Assembly: GCA_902618945.1 (NCBI GenBank)
Contig: CACNCK010000006.1
Location: forward strand, 1-64,000
Reading direction: 5' to 3'
DNA length: 64,000 nucleotides
DNA from: an uncultured SAR86 cluster bacterium
GTDB taxonomy: Bacteria; Pseudomonadota; Gammaproteobacteria; Magnimaribacterales; Magnimaribacteraceae
Made by a program: the position numbers and the translations under genes. Positions 40,124 to 48,362 of the stretch are shown here, piece after piece. The notes below the pieces were generated by a model. It was not told the DNA's origin and did no database searches. It saw only the letters and a program-made list of their open reading frames with translations. Position 1 is the stretch's first letter, and every line of letters starts with the position of its first letter.

Positions 40124-40261
40124 CGACAAGAGGTAGTGCCAGCAGACGGTGCACTACATAGAAAAACATCTGCAATGTGAGCTTTCCTCCTTGAAGTGAT
40201 CGCATTGACAGCCTGGAAAGACGGGCATTCTTATGAGTCACCTCATGACGCCTTACAGGTT
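40124..40261 (+). ncRNA. candidate structured RNA of unknown class (strand uncertain)
   Basis: Three consecutive hairpins: GTAGTGC..GCACTAC; CAATGTGA..TCGCATTG; CCTG..GGGC..ATGAG-TCAC-CTCAT..GCCT..CAGG. Confidence 0.4.
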
Positions 40262-40272
40262 AAAGTAAATCG

Positions 40273-40614
40273 ATGAACCAACTTACAAAAATTGAACAAA
40301 GGAGAAGTAAACTTAAAAATCTGCTTTACCATGTACTAGATTTTATTTTCTCTTTTGCTATTGGAGTAACAGGTCTAGTTGTCTTAGTAGCATATGTTTT
40401 AACTGGAATGCATGTTTACTTAAAGATTGCCTCCCTACTCTCATTGCTTGTAATTTTGATTTTTTTAACTACTACAATTATTTCTTTATTTAAGTTTGGC
40501 TTTGATACCCTGATTGTAGAAATGGAAGTAAAATTTTTAGATGTATCTCTTTATTCAACTTTTATTTTTATAACTTTTCTATTTCAATTCTTAGAACTAT
40601 TTTATTCTGTTTAA
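40273..40614 (+). CDS. uncharacterised membrane protein
   Basis: 113 aa, three hydrophobic segments. Confidence 0.55.
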   Translation: MNQLTKIEQRRSKLKNLLYHVLDFIFSFAIGVTGLVVLVAYVLTGMHVYLKIASLLSLLVILIFLTTTIISLFKFGFDTLIVEMEVKFLDVSLYSTFIFITFLFQFLELFYSV

Positions 40615-41690
40615 TTCATTCTTATGTTGAGACTTAAATAAAGGATTACTTGCGTATCTTTCTCACCTTTATCATTTATTATTTCTTTCTCTACTACATG
40701 ATCTATTATTGTTGAAGTTTTTGATGACGGCGTATCAAAGGCTGTAACTTCAAATAAATAGTCTTCATAAGCAGAGCTAATTTCAGATGATCTATATAAA
40801 GCAATTTTATCGTCTCTAAAATCTAGAATACATTTACAAGGTAAAGTTCCATCCCATTCTATGCTAGGTGTAACGCCTGAATGATAAATCATTAAGAAAT
40901 CTTTAAACATCTCTTTTTCATCATCTATAAAACCGTTATTTGCAAATAAAAAGCTACTTTTTCTGCTGTTGCTTAAATAAGAATAATAAGTAAGTTGTCC
41001 AATTAGATTTGGTAAATCTTTGTTTATTTTCGTAAGAGTTTTTTTAAAGTTCTCTCCTTCTATACAACATTCCCAGGAAGTAGAGTTTTCTTCGACGTAT
41101 CTAACCGATCCCTCAACATCAGAACTTTCTTTTAATCCGCTTTGAGTTCTTCTTAATTTTTTGGGATTAGCCTTTAGGATATTGAAATCTCTAGTTGTAG
41201 TAATCTTGTAAGAAATAAGGGTTTGAGCAGAAGCGTTGACTAGAGTAGGCTTTCCACCTACTGAACTCTTTAAACTAACTCCTTCAAATAAATCTTCGTC
41301 TTTAAACTTAAATAATAGGTCTGCTTTCACACCTGCTGGAGCTTTTGAAGGTAAATCAATGGAATCACAAAATTCTATAATTTTGTCATCCTCAATTAAG
41401 AAAGCACTACTTCCATCCCTTACTAAGGAATAAAAGTCATGAAAAACCTCTTCTGCATCTTTTTTATTAAACCTTTTATCATTAACATAGAATGCTTCAT
41501 CATCTATATTTCTATATATTGTTTTATCTTTTTCTGAAGCTTTAATTTCGACTACCTCAGCATATTCTTCGGTGATCTTTCCCTCTTTATTCCCCAGGTT
41601 TATATGCCAATTTGATGAATATAGTAATTTTAAAAGGGCTAAAGATTCAGACCATTCTCCTTTGTTCTTTTTTGCTTTCCAGTCAATCAC
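40611..41690 (-). CDS. HpaII-family type II restriction endonuclease
   Basis: KKNKGEWSESLALLKLL; GVSLKSSVGGKPTLVNASAQTLISYKI; adjacent C5-cytosine MTase. Confidence 0.8.
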   Translation of the reverse strand: MIDWKAKKNKGEWSESLALLKLLYSSNWHINLGNKEGKITEEYAEVVEIKASEKDKTIYRNIDDEAFYVNDKRFNKKDAEEVFHDFYSLVRDGSSAFLIEDDKIIEFCDSIDLPSKAPAGVKADLLFKFKDEDLFEGVSLKSSVGGKPTLVNASAQTLISYKITTTRDFNILKANPKKLRRTQSGLKESSDVEGSVRYVEENSTSWECCIEGENFKKTLTKINKDLPNLIGQLTYYSYLSNSRKSSFLFANNGFIDDEKEMFKDFLMIYHSGVTPSIEWDGTLPCKCILDFRDDKIALYRSSEISSAYEDYLFEVTAFDTPSSKTSTIIDHVVEKEIINDKGEKDTQVILYLSLNIRMN

Positions 41691-41703
41691 AGAATATGGC
41701 TAA

Positions 41704-42657
41704 TCAAAAAAAATCGAGCTTTTTAGGATCGTAACTTTTTCCTTTGGGTTCTTCTCCGCTCTTCAAATAAAAAAGAATATTTTCTAAGGTTGCCTGAACA
41801 GCATTTACTGCCACGCTATTACCCAGTTGTTTCATAGCCGCTTGCTTGCCAACTGGAAATTTAAACGATTTTGGATAGCCCATCATTTCTCTTCCTTCTT
41901 CTACTGATAATACTCTGACCTCTCCATTCACTCTGTAAGAATCCCAATTCCTTCTATCGTCAATACCAGATCTTGCGCCACCTACTCTAAGTGTGAAACC
42001 TATCTCTCTATCACATTCTCCCTTTAGTATATCCGACATGGTTTTCTTGAGAGGTATGGGTTTTGGAAATAGAAATTTACTACTGCTTGTAGTTTCATCT
42101 CTAAACCCTACCATAAAAACTCTCGGTCTGTGCTGAGGAAGACCATAATCAGAAGCTTTAATTGTTTCGTACCTAAATGAATAACCTAATTGCTGCAAAG
42201 TTTGTCTGATTGTTAAAAAGGTTTTTTTATCGTCGTGATTTATGAGATGTCTTACATTCTCAAGAAAGAAGGCTTTAGGTCTCTTTGCCTGAATAATGCT
42301 AACAATCTCAAAAAACATATTTCCTCTATTTTCATGTGCTTCTTGAAATCCTTTTTTATATCCCGCTTGAGAAAAAGGTTGGCAAGGAAACCCAGCACAC
42401 AAAACATCATGGTCTGGTATAGAAGATATATCTTTATGAGTTATTTCTTGGATATCACCAACAAAATTATTTTTTTGTTTGAGCTTATTGAAGTTCGGAT
42501 CAATCTTAGAAAAATTGAAATCATAAGTTTTGCAAGCATCCTTATCTATCTCAGAAACAAATACGCATTCATTTGGATATTTCTTTCTTAGCTTGTGAAA
42601 AGCCATATGAAAACCTCCAATGCCTGCAAAAAGATCTATAAATTTAATTTTCTTCAC
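41704..42657 (-). CDS. DNA (cytosine-5-)-methyltransferase
   Basis: FIDLFAGIGGFHMAF (motif I), CAGFPCQPFSQAG (IV), FFLENVRHL (VI), PQHRPRVFMVGF (VIII), LGNSVAVNAV (X). Confidence 0.96.
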   Translation of the reverse strand: MKKIKFIDLFAGIGGFHMAFHKLRKKYPNECVFVSEIDKDACKTYDFNFSKIDPNFNKLKQKNNFVGDIQEITHKDISSIPDHDVLCAGFPCQPFSQAGYKKGFQEAHENRGNMFFEIVSIIQAKRPKAFFLENVRHLINHDDKKTFLTIRQTLQQLGYSFRYETIKASDYGLPQHRPRVFMVGFRDETTSSSKFLFPKPIPLKKTMSDILKGECDREIGFTLRVGGARSGIDDRRNWDSYRVNGEVRVLSVEEGREMMGYPKSFKFPVGKQAAMKQLGNSVAVNAVQATLENILFYLKSGEEPKGKSYDPKKLDFF

Positions 42658-42684
42658 TAATTCAATTCCTAGAGTTTAGAGTAA

Positions 42685-43173
42685 CTACCTTTCAAAATTA
42701 TTCTCTAACCATTCAATATCCTCACTCCATTCCTTCAAAGCTTCATGATGTGTTTCATGAATTTTTGCAGAACTAAATGCCATCAAACAATTAAAAGTCT
42801 TTTTTATCCTTTTACTTGAACCATCCTCGCCCCACTCTTCCATATAGGAAGGATTATTTACCAAAGGAATAGGACCAGATATGACATCGGTTAGAATTTT
42901 TTGTCTGGTCAAAGGTTTTAAGCCATCCATGCCAACTTTGTATCCCATTGCTGATAGTAAACCGTCAGACTGAGAGAGATATTCTCGATTTTCTGATGAT
43001 TTCCTACTCACCCACTCTTCTTTAATAAGGTTAATTCTCTCTTCAAGTATATGAGAAGAAGATAGGTTATCTGCATCAATTAATTTTTTTCTAAGCGAGA
43101 TATAGGATTTACTCAACCTCTCATATTCCCAGGTCTTAATCTTCTCTTTTAATTCTCTAGAATCCACAGCCAT
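42685..43173 (-). CDS. uncharacterised protein, first gene of the R-M operon
   Basis: 162-aa ORF upstream of MTase on same strand; no family assigned. Confidence 0.55.
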   Translation of the reverse strand: MAVDSRELKEKIKTWEYERLSKSYISLRKKLIDADNLSSSHILEERINLIKEEWVSRKSSENREYLSQSDGLLSAMGYKVGMDGLKPLTRQKILTDVISGPIPLVNNPSYMEEWGEDGSSKRIKKTFNCLMAFSSAKIHETHHEALKEWSEDIEWLENNFER

Positions 43174-43236
43174 AACTATATCAAAGTACCACTCAAACTG
43201 ATTAAGGTATATTTCTTAGAATTCCTACTATTCTAG

Positions 43237-43258
43237 TGTGCCACTTACTGTGCCACTT
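43237..43258. repeat. tandem TGTGCCACTT repeats (12-nt period)
   Basis: TGTGCCACTT at 43237 and 43249; possible integrase arm-type sites. Confidence 0.5.
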
Positions 43259-43321
43259 TTGTGCATCATAAAACGACCTTAATCTGTTTAAACCTTCTTA
43301 ATCGGTAAAACGGGATTTGGC

Positions 43322-43340
43322 TGAAAAGCCTTTAAATCAA
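43322..43340 (+). repeat. right copy of island-flanking direct repeat (att-like)
   Basis: TGAAAAGCCTTTAAATCAA, 21 nt from the 3' end of tRNA-Val. Confidence 0.6.
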
Positions 43341-43361
43341 TGGAAAACTAGCTATGAGAGG

Positions 43362-43439
43362 TGGTAGACACGAGTGGACTCGAACCACCGACCCCCACCA
43401 TGTCAAGGTGGTGCTCTAACCAGACTGAGCTACGTGTCT
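43362..43439 (-). tRNA. tRNA-Val (anticodon GAC)
   Basis: Acceptor AGACACG/CGTGTCT, anticodon arm CCACC-TTGACAT-GGTGG, TTCGAGT T-loop, encoded CCA. Confidence 0.95.
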
Positions 43440-43657
43440 ATCGTTGAAATGAGGCATTATATAGAGAATTTTAAGAGTTTGATGACAAATTTAAGGTACA
43501 TTTAAGGGGTAAACACCTCTACTTTTCTAATAGATAGAGATTTGTATGAGTAAGAGTTTCCTTTGTATACAAGACAAATGTAAGATAGAACAAAGAATGA
43601 AGAAAATAAAAAAAATAGAAGTTGAAATGCTTTGCATACAACGTAGAGGAGATTTGA

Positions 43658-43849
43658 ATGGATAAAAATACCTTACTAACAATAACTGCTTTCATATACT
43701 TTTCAATGGCAGTTGCTCACACTGCTAGGGTTGTCTTTGGGGCAGAAATGATTTTTTTTGGTATCAGTTTGCCTTATATAGCTTCAATATTAATTGCTAT
43801 AGGAATCTCTTATTTAGGCTGGAAATCATTAAGCTATAGAGAGAATTGA
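43658..43849 (+). CDS. small two-TM protein
   Basis: 63 aa; AGAGGAGA upstream of ATG as RBS. Confidence 0.55.
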   Translation: MDKNTLLTITAFIYFSMAVAHTARVVFGAEMIFFGISLPYIASILIAIGISYLGWKSLSYREN

Positions 43850-43975
43850 TTAAAATATTTATATTAATATTTTCCTTTATCATTATGTTCTCTATATCTC
43901 TTCTTCATGACTAGATGAAGGACCTTCTAATATTCTTGTCTTGCATAATAATATTTGTAATATTAATTAACATTT

Positions 43976-44365
43976 ATGATTAAAAAACTTGTGTTCATAT
44001 TGGGGGTTCTGCTGTCTGCCTTTGCTTGGACTGATGTAAGAACAGATGATGAAACTATCCAACTGGAATGTGAAAAAACTTATTGGTTTCAAATTGATTT
44101 AGTCAGAAATGAGCATCTTGCTTGGAAATATGATGAACCCAAAACTCCGCTTATTTTGAAAAGTATTGAAATGAAGCCAACCGAAATTAAATTTGTTGTG
44201 AGTAATGAAGATGCACTTATCAATAGAAATACAGGTCAGGTAACTTTAAAAAAATGTCCCGCATGCGATTTGGAAACTTATCAATGTAAAAGGATTACTA
44301 TTGAACAATCTGCAGAGGCTAGAGAAATAAGACTGCAGGATATTGAAAGTTCGAGATTATTTTAG
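43976..44365 (+). CDS. uncharacterised secreted Cys-containing protein
   Basis: Signal peptide; CxxC (CPAC). Confidence 0.5.
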   Translation: MIKKLVFILGVLLSAFAWTDVRTDDETIQLECEKTYWFQIDLVRNEHLAWKYDEPKTPLILKSIEMKPTEIKFVVSNEDALINRNTGQVTLKKCPACDLETYQCKRITIEQSAEAREIRLQDIESSRLF

Positions 44366-44439
44366 ATGAACTACGTTAGTGAAGTTTTATTTACTCTGAT
44401 AATCCTCACAGATTTTGAGGATAAATAAACATAGCCCTG

Positions 44440-44679
44440 ATGAATATACTTAAAGGATTTAGTTTAGTTGTTCATTGGGGAAGTTTCCTATCGGGAATTC
44501 TTTTTGCGCTCACTGCGCTTTATATTAGTGTCCTTCCAAATTTATATAATATTCAAAGGTTTGGTTTAATTGTGTTTGCTTTATTCGTTTTCTTTTCTTG
44601 TTCTGGATTAGGTTGGCTAGCAAGGTACACCTTAGTTGGGAAGATACACTTTCTACCCTGGAAGAAAATAAATGATTAA
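44440..44679 (+). CDS. small membrane protein
   Basis: 79 aa, two TM segments. Confidence 0.45.
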   Translation: MNILKGFSLVVHWGSFLSGILFALTALYISVLPNLYNIQRFGLIVFALFVFFSCSGLGWLARYTLVGKIHFLPWKKIND

Positions 44680-44724
44680 AAAAGAGTAATTAATATTATT
44701 CTTAATATCTAAAATAATCATCAA

Positions 44725-44913
44725 ATGTTGATAATTTTATTAGTTTTATTAACTGCTTGGGAGGTTTATTGGACTTATCATGCTTGTTGGATTGCTTCCA
44801 AACTAAATGAAAAAAAGACTTTTTTATTTTTTTTAATTTTTAATCTTTTAGGAATTCCCGAAATCATCTACATTTATAGAAAGAAAAAAGAATATACTAA
44901 TTTGAATGAATAA
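44725..44913 (+). CDS. small membrane protein
   Basis: 62 aa, two TM segments. Confidence 0.4.
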   Translation: MLIILLVLLTAWEVYWTYHACWIASKLNEKKTFLFFLIFNLLGIPEIIYIYRKKKEYTNLNE

Positions 44914-44977
44914 CTGGGTGAATTGGGTAATAGGTATTTGTCTTATAATTGTAGTTGCAATTGAACTGTTCTTTTAA
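44906..44977 (+). CDS. putative 23-aa single-TM micropeptide
   Basis: MNNWVNWVIGICLIIVVAIELFF, ATG overlapping the preceding ORF end; below ORF-track size cutoff. Confidence 0.25.
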   Translation: MNNWVNWVIGICLIIVVAIELFF

Positions 44978-44983
44978 AGAAAT

Positions 44984-45190
44984 ATGATTGAACTTATTTT
45001 ATTAGCAATATTAATTTTTATCGGAATATTATGGTTTAGAAATTTATCCGATAACTCTAATAAAGAAGATAATCCAGATGTTGAAAAAGCAAGAAAACAA
45101 ATGACTAATAAATGGAGTGTCTACATCTCAATACTTGTAGTGAGTGGATTTTTTGTATGGTTACTTATTACAAATGGAAACTTTAATTAG
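44984..45190 (+). CDS. small membrane protein
   Basis: 68 aa, two TM segments. Confidence 0.4.
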   Translation: MIELILLAILIFIGILWFRNLSDNSNKEDNPDVEKARKQMTNKWSVYISILVVSGFFVWLLITNGNFN

Positions 45191-45335
45191 TGATCTTAAG
45201 TCTATGCCAAAAAAACTTTATAAAATTGGTGATACAAAAAAAGACCGAAAAGGTAGGAAAATTTTCTTTAAAGGTTATTCAACTGAGCGCTCAAAGAAAG
45301 GTTTTCCTATAGAGCTTTGGGAGCCTTTTGAATAG
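45174..45335 (+). CDS. small basic protein
   Basis: METLISDLKSMPKKLYKIGDTKKDRKGRKIFFKGYSTERSKKGFPIELWEPFE; overlaps upstream and downstream ORF ends. Confidence 0.4.
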   Translation: METLISDLKSMPKKLYKIGDTKKDRKGRKIFFKGYSTERSKKGFPIELWEPFE

Positions 45336-45559
45336 TGATAAAAAAATTGCTCAAATTGTTTTGGAGAGCAGGCGTTGATGAGGTCAAGCCGCCTATGCGT
45401 CAACTAATGACAGAGGACGAATTTAGTAAAAGGTCTCTTATAGGTGATGAGGGGGATTATGACGACATGTCTGAGCTGATAGATGAGTTTGGTGAAAGCC
45501 TCGAGGAAGAAGAAGTCAATTCGGTATTCGATAACCTAAAGGAAAATAAACGAAATTAG
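45335..45559 (+). CDS. small acidic protein
   Basis: 74-aa ORF. Confidence 0.4.
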   Translation: MIKKLLKLFWRAGVDEVKPPMRQLMTEDEFSKRSLIGDEGDYDDMSELIDEFGESLEEEEVNSVFDNLKENKRN

Positions 45560-45568
45560 GATATATCT

Positions 45569-45790
45569 ATGAAAAAATTACTGTTAACACTATGGTTTTT
45601 ATCTTCTTATAGTCTTTATTCTTTATCTTTCGATGATCAACTAAAAAATATTATAAGTACCGATGATTCCAGATTGAGCAAAGTTGAAGAGTCAATGAAG
45701 AAAAAATGTAATAGAACATTCCCAAATTATGGAAATAAGCTCAGAAAGAAATGGGTAAGTTGTAAAAGGTCAGACGAGAATTCTGTCTAG
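45569..45790 (+). CDS. small secreted protein
   Basis: 73 aa with signal peptide; converges with lpd. Confidence 0.45.
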   Translation: MKKLLLTLWFLSSYSLYSLSFDDQLKNIISTDDSRLSKVEESMKKKCNRTFPNYGNKLRKKWVSCKRSDENSV

Positions 45791-47193
45791 GTGCTCATTT
45801 TCTTCTTTCTATTTTGAATATGAATAGCCTTTTGATTCATCGCTAGTGTCGCTTCATGAAGCGCCTCTGAAACGGTGGGGTGACTGAATATAGCTGTACT
45901 AAATTTTTCCGATGTAACTTTATTATCCATTGCAATCAAGCCTTGTTGCATGATCTCAGATGCGGAAGGTCCAAAGACTTGAATCCCTAGTATTTGATCT
46001 GTTTTATTATCAGCATGGATGGTAACAGAACCTATTGAATCTCCAGATGCGAGTGCTCTTCCGCTAGCAGCAAAAGGGAAAGATCCAGATTTGTAATCTA
46101 CCTTAAGCTTCTTAAGCTCATTTTCACTTCTACCAACCCAAGCCACTTCTGGATAAGTATAAATAACATTGGGGATGTGTGCATAATTGATTAGGGAATC
46201 TTCACCAGATATTCTCTCTGCAACCATAATTCCTTCTTCCGAAGCTTTATGAGCTAGCATTGGTCCTCTCACAGCATCTCCAATTGCCCATATGTTCTTA
46301 GTCTTAGTCTGGCAATGTTCATCTACTTCGATAAAGCCTTTATCATCTATGGAAACTAAATCATTATTGAATAAATCTTGAGTATTGGGCTTTCTTCCAA
46401 TTGCTATAATCATTTTTTCAGCCTTCAGATTAATATTTTCTCCATTTTCTTGGAACTTAACTTCCACACCAGTCGTTGTATCTGAAATATCTAAAATGTT
46501 AGACCCAAATCTTATATCTAACCCTTGTCTGTTAAATTCTCTAAGAATTTGTCTAGACATCCTTGCATCCAACATTGGCAAGAACTCTTGTTGAGCTTCT
46601 AAAATTGTTACTTCGGACCCTAATCTTGCCCAAACACTTCCTAATTCCAGCCCGATTATTCCTGCTCCAACAACTATTAATTGTTTGGGTATTCCATCAA
46701 ACTTCAAAGCGCCCTCACTATCGACGATGTTGTTTGTGAAGTTGATATTATTTAATTCTGTAGGTCTAGAACCAGTAGCAATAATGATATTCTTGGTTTC
46801 ATAAAAATGACTTCCACTATCTTTAGATACTTCAACTGATGTATCAGATGTAACTTTTGCTTTGCCTTCGATCATATCAATCTTATTAGACTTAAATAAC
46901 GCACTCACTCCATTAGTCAGCTGCTTTACGACTTCATCTTTCCTGGACATCATCTTTTTCAAATCAATACTTACATCCTTTATTTCTATACCATGTTTTG
47001 AATACTGGTCCTCCAACTGATAATGCTTATATGAAGAATCTAGTAACGATTTTGATGGAATACAGCCAATATTTAAGCAAGTTCCACCAATAGATGATTG
47101 CTCAACACACCCTACTTTCAGTCCGAGTTGCGCAGCTCTTATTGCAGAGACATATCCCGCCGGTCCGCTTCCAATTATTAAAATGTCGTACAT
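45787..47193 (-). CDS. lpd: dihydrolipoyl dehydrogenase
   Basis: GGTCLNIGCIPSKSLL; GAGIIGLELGSVWARLG; AIGDAVRGPMLAHKASEEG; HPTVSEALHEA. Confidence 0.95.
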   Translation of the reverse strand: MYDILIIGSGPAGYVSAIRAAQLGLKVGCVEQSSIGGTCLNIGCIPSKSLLDSSYKHYQLEDQYSKHGIEIKDVSIDLKKMMSRKDEVVKQLTNGVSALFKSNKIDMIEGKAKVTSDTSVEVSKDSGSHFYETKNIIIATGSRPTELNNINFTNNIVDSEGALKFDGIPKQLIVVGAGIIGLELGSVWARLGSEVTILEAQQEFLPMLDARMSRQILREFNRQGLDIRFGSNILDISDTTTGVEVKFQENGENINLKAEKMIIAIGRKPNTQDLFNNDLVSIDDKGFIEVDEHCQTKTKNIWAIGDAVRGPMLAHKASEEGIMVAERISGEDSLINYAHIPNVIYTYPEVAWVGRSENELKKLKVDYKSGSFPFAASGRALASGDSIGSVTIHADNKTDQILGIQVFGPSASEIMQQGLIAMDNKVTSEKFSTAIFSHPTVSEALHEATLAMNQKAIHIQNRKKKMST

Positions 47194-47316
47194 ACTAAAA
47201 ATGTAGTAATCATATCATCTATAAATTCTCCTTATTAATTCTTTATTCTTAAGAAATAAAACTTTAAGGTATATTTATAAAGTGAAAAAAACTCATTTTG
47301 GGGCTTTTAATTAATT

Positions 47317-48321
47317 ATGATAAGACTGATACTGATGCTGCCAAATTTTATCCTTCTGTGGTTATCTGGCAAAAAACAAATCACACTAGGAGGAAGAAAA
47401 TTACTTCCTGCATTTCAACTTATTTGTGAGCAAAACGAAAAGCTTGGAATCCAATATAAAGATATCTCACCAACTGACTTAAGAGAGAATTATATAACTC
47501 AGAATATTGCCAAGATTGGCCTTGAAGAGATAATTACTACAAACCACAAGGTGCCAGTTGAAGGCGATACCATAGAAGTAAGAGAATATTCTTCTGATAG
47601 TATTAATAAATCTGGATCATCACTAGTTTACTTTCATGGAGGCGGTTGGGTAATTGGTGATACCGATACTCATGACAATGTCTGCAGATATATCTGTAAG
47701 AAATTAAATATAAAAATATTTTCAGTAAATTACAGGCTCTCACCAGAATATAAATTTCCTATTCCCTTTAATGATTGCTTTGATGCTTACGAATGGATAT
47801 CAAATCATGCAGAACTCTTAGAGGTTGATCCAGAAATGATATCAGTCGGTGGAGACAGTGCCGGAGGAAACTTAGCTACTTCAATATGTATTGAGAGGAA
47901 GAAAAAAGAAAAACCTCTACCAAACGCTCAACTTCTTATCTACCCTGCGACCGACCTTAGATTGGTAACTAATTCAATGATAAAAGATTGTAATGAAGGA
48001 TTTGTGCTTACTGAGGAGTTGATGAAGTGGTTTGTTGATCATTATCTGGATTCGGATCAGCTAAAAAATGATCCACGAGTTTCGCCTTTGCTAGCAGAAA
48101 AGCTTGATGGCCTTCCCCCGGCTTTAATTATAACCGCCGGTTTTGACCCATTAAGAGATGAAGGACTGCAATATTCAGAAAAGATGAAACAAGACAATGT
48201 TACTGTTGTTTACAAAGAATATCCGGCTTATATCCATGGTTTCTTTAATATGCTACAAGTTCCAGGTATAAAAAAATCCATAGATGAGATATGTGAAGAG
48301 TTTAAAGGGCTCATAAAATAA
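47317..48321 (+). CDS. alpha/beta hydrolase, HSL-like
   Basis: YFHGGGWVIGDTDTHD; SVGGDSAGGNLA. Confidence 0.93.
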   Translation: MIRLILMLPNFILLWLSGKKQITLGGRKLLPAFQLICEQNEKLGIQYKDISPTDLRENYITQNIAKIGLEEIITTNHKVPVEGDTIEVREYSSDSINKSGSSLVYFHGGGWVIGDTDTHDNVCRYICKKLNIKIFSVNYRLSPEYKFPIPFNDCFDAYEWISNHAELLEVDPEMISVGGDSAGGNLATSICIERKKKEKPLPNAQLLIYPATDLRLVTNSMIKDCNEGFVLTEELMKWFVDHYLDSDQLKNDPRVSPLLAEKLDGLPPALIITAGFDPLRDEGLQYSEKMKQDNVTVVYKEYPAYIHGFFNMLQVPGIKKSIDEICEEFKGLIK

Positions 48322-48341
48322 AAGGCCCTATTGGACCTTTT
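48320..48341. terminator. bidirectional hairpin terminator between convergent genes
   Basis: AAAAGGCCC-TATT-GGACCTTTT, one mismatch; T-rich flank. Confidence 0.6.
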
Positions 48342-48362
48342 ATTAGTTAATAATATGAAACC

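Noticed and set aside
40124-40261. Reading frame EVVPADGALHRKTSAM-TGA-AFLLEVIALTAWKDGHSYESPHDALQVKVNR across the structured segment (possible selenoprotein or frameshifted gene)
   Set aside because: No credible start, an in-frame TGA, no evidence of Sec machinery in the window, and the hairpin symmetry explains the sequence better; kept as a structured-RNA candidate.
42235-42591. 118-aa plus-strand ORF
   Set aside because: Antisense to the cytosine methyltransferase between conserved motifs.
44402-44422. ATCCTCA-N7-TGAGGAT hairpin as a terminator
   Set aside because: Short stem and no T-run; not strong enough to call.
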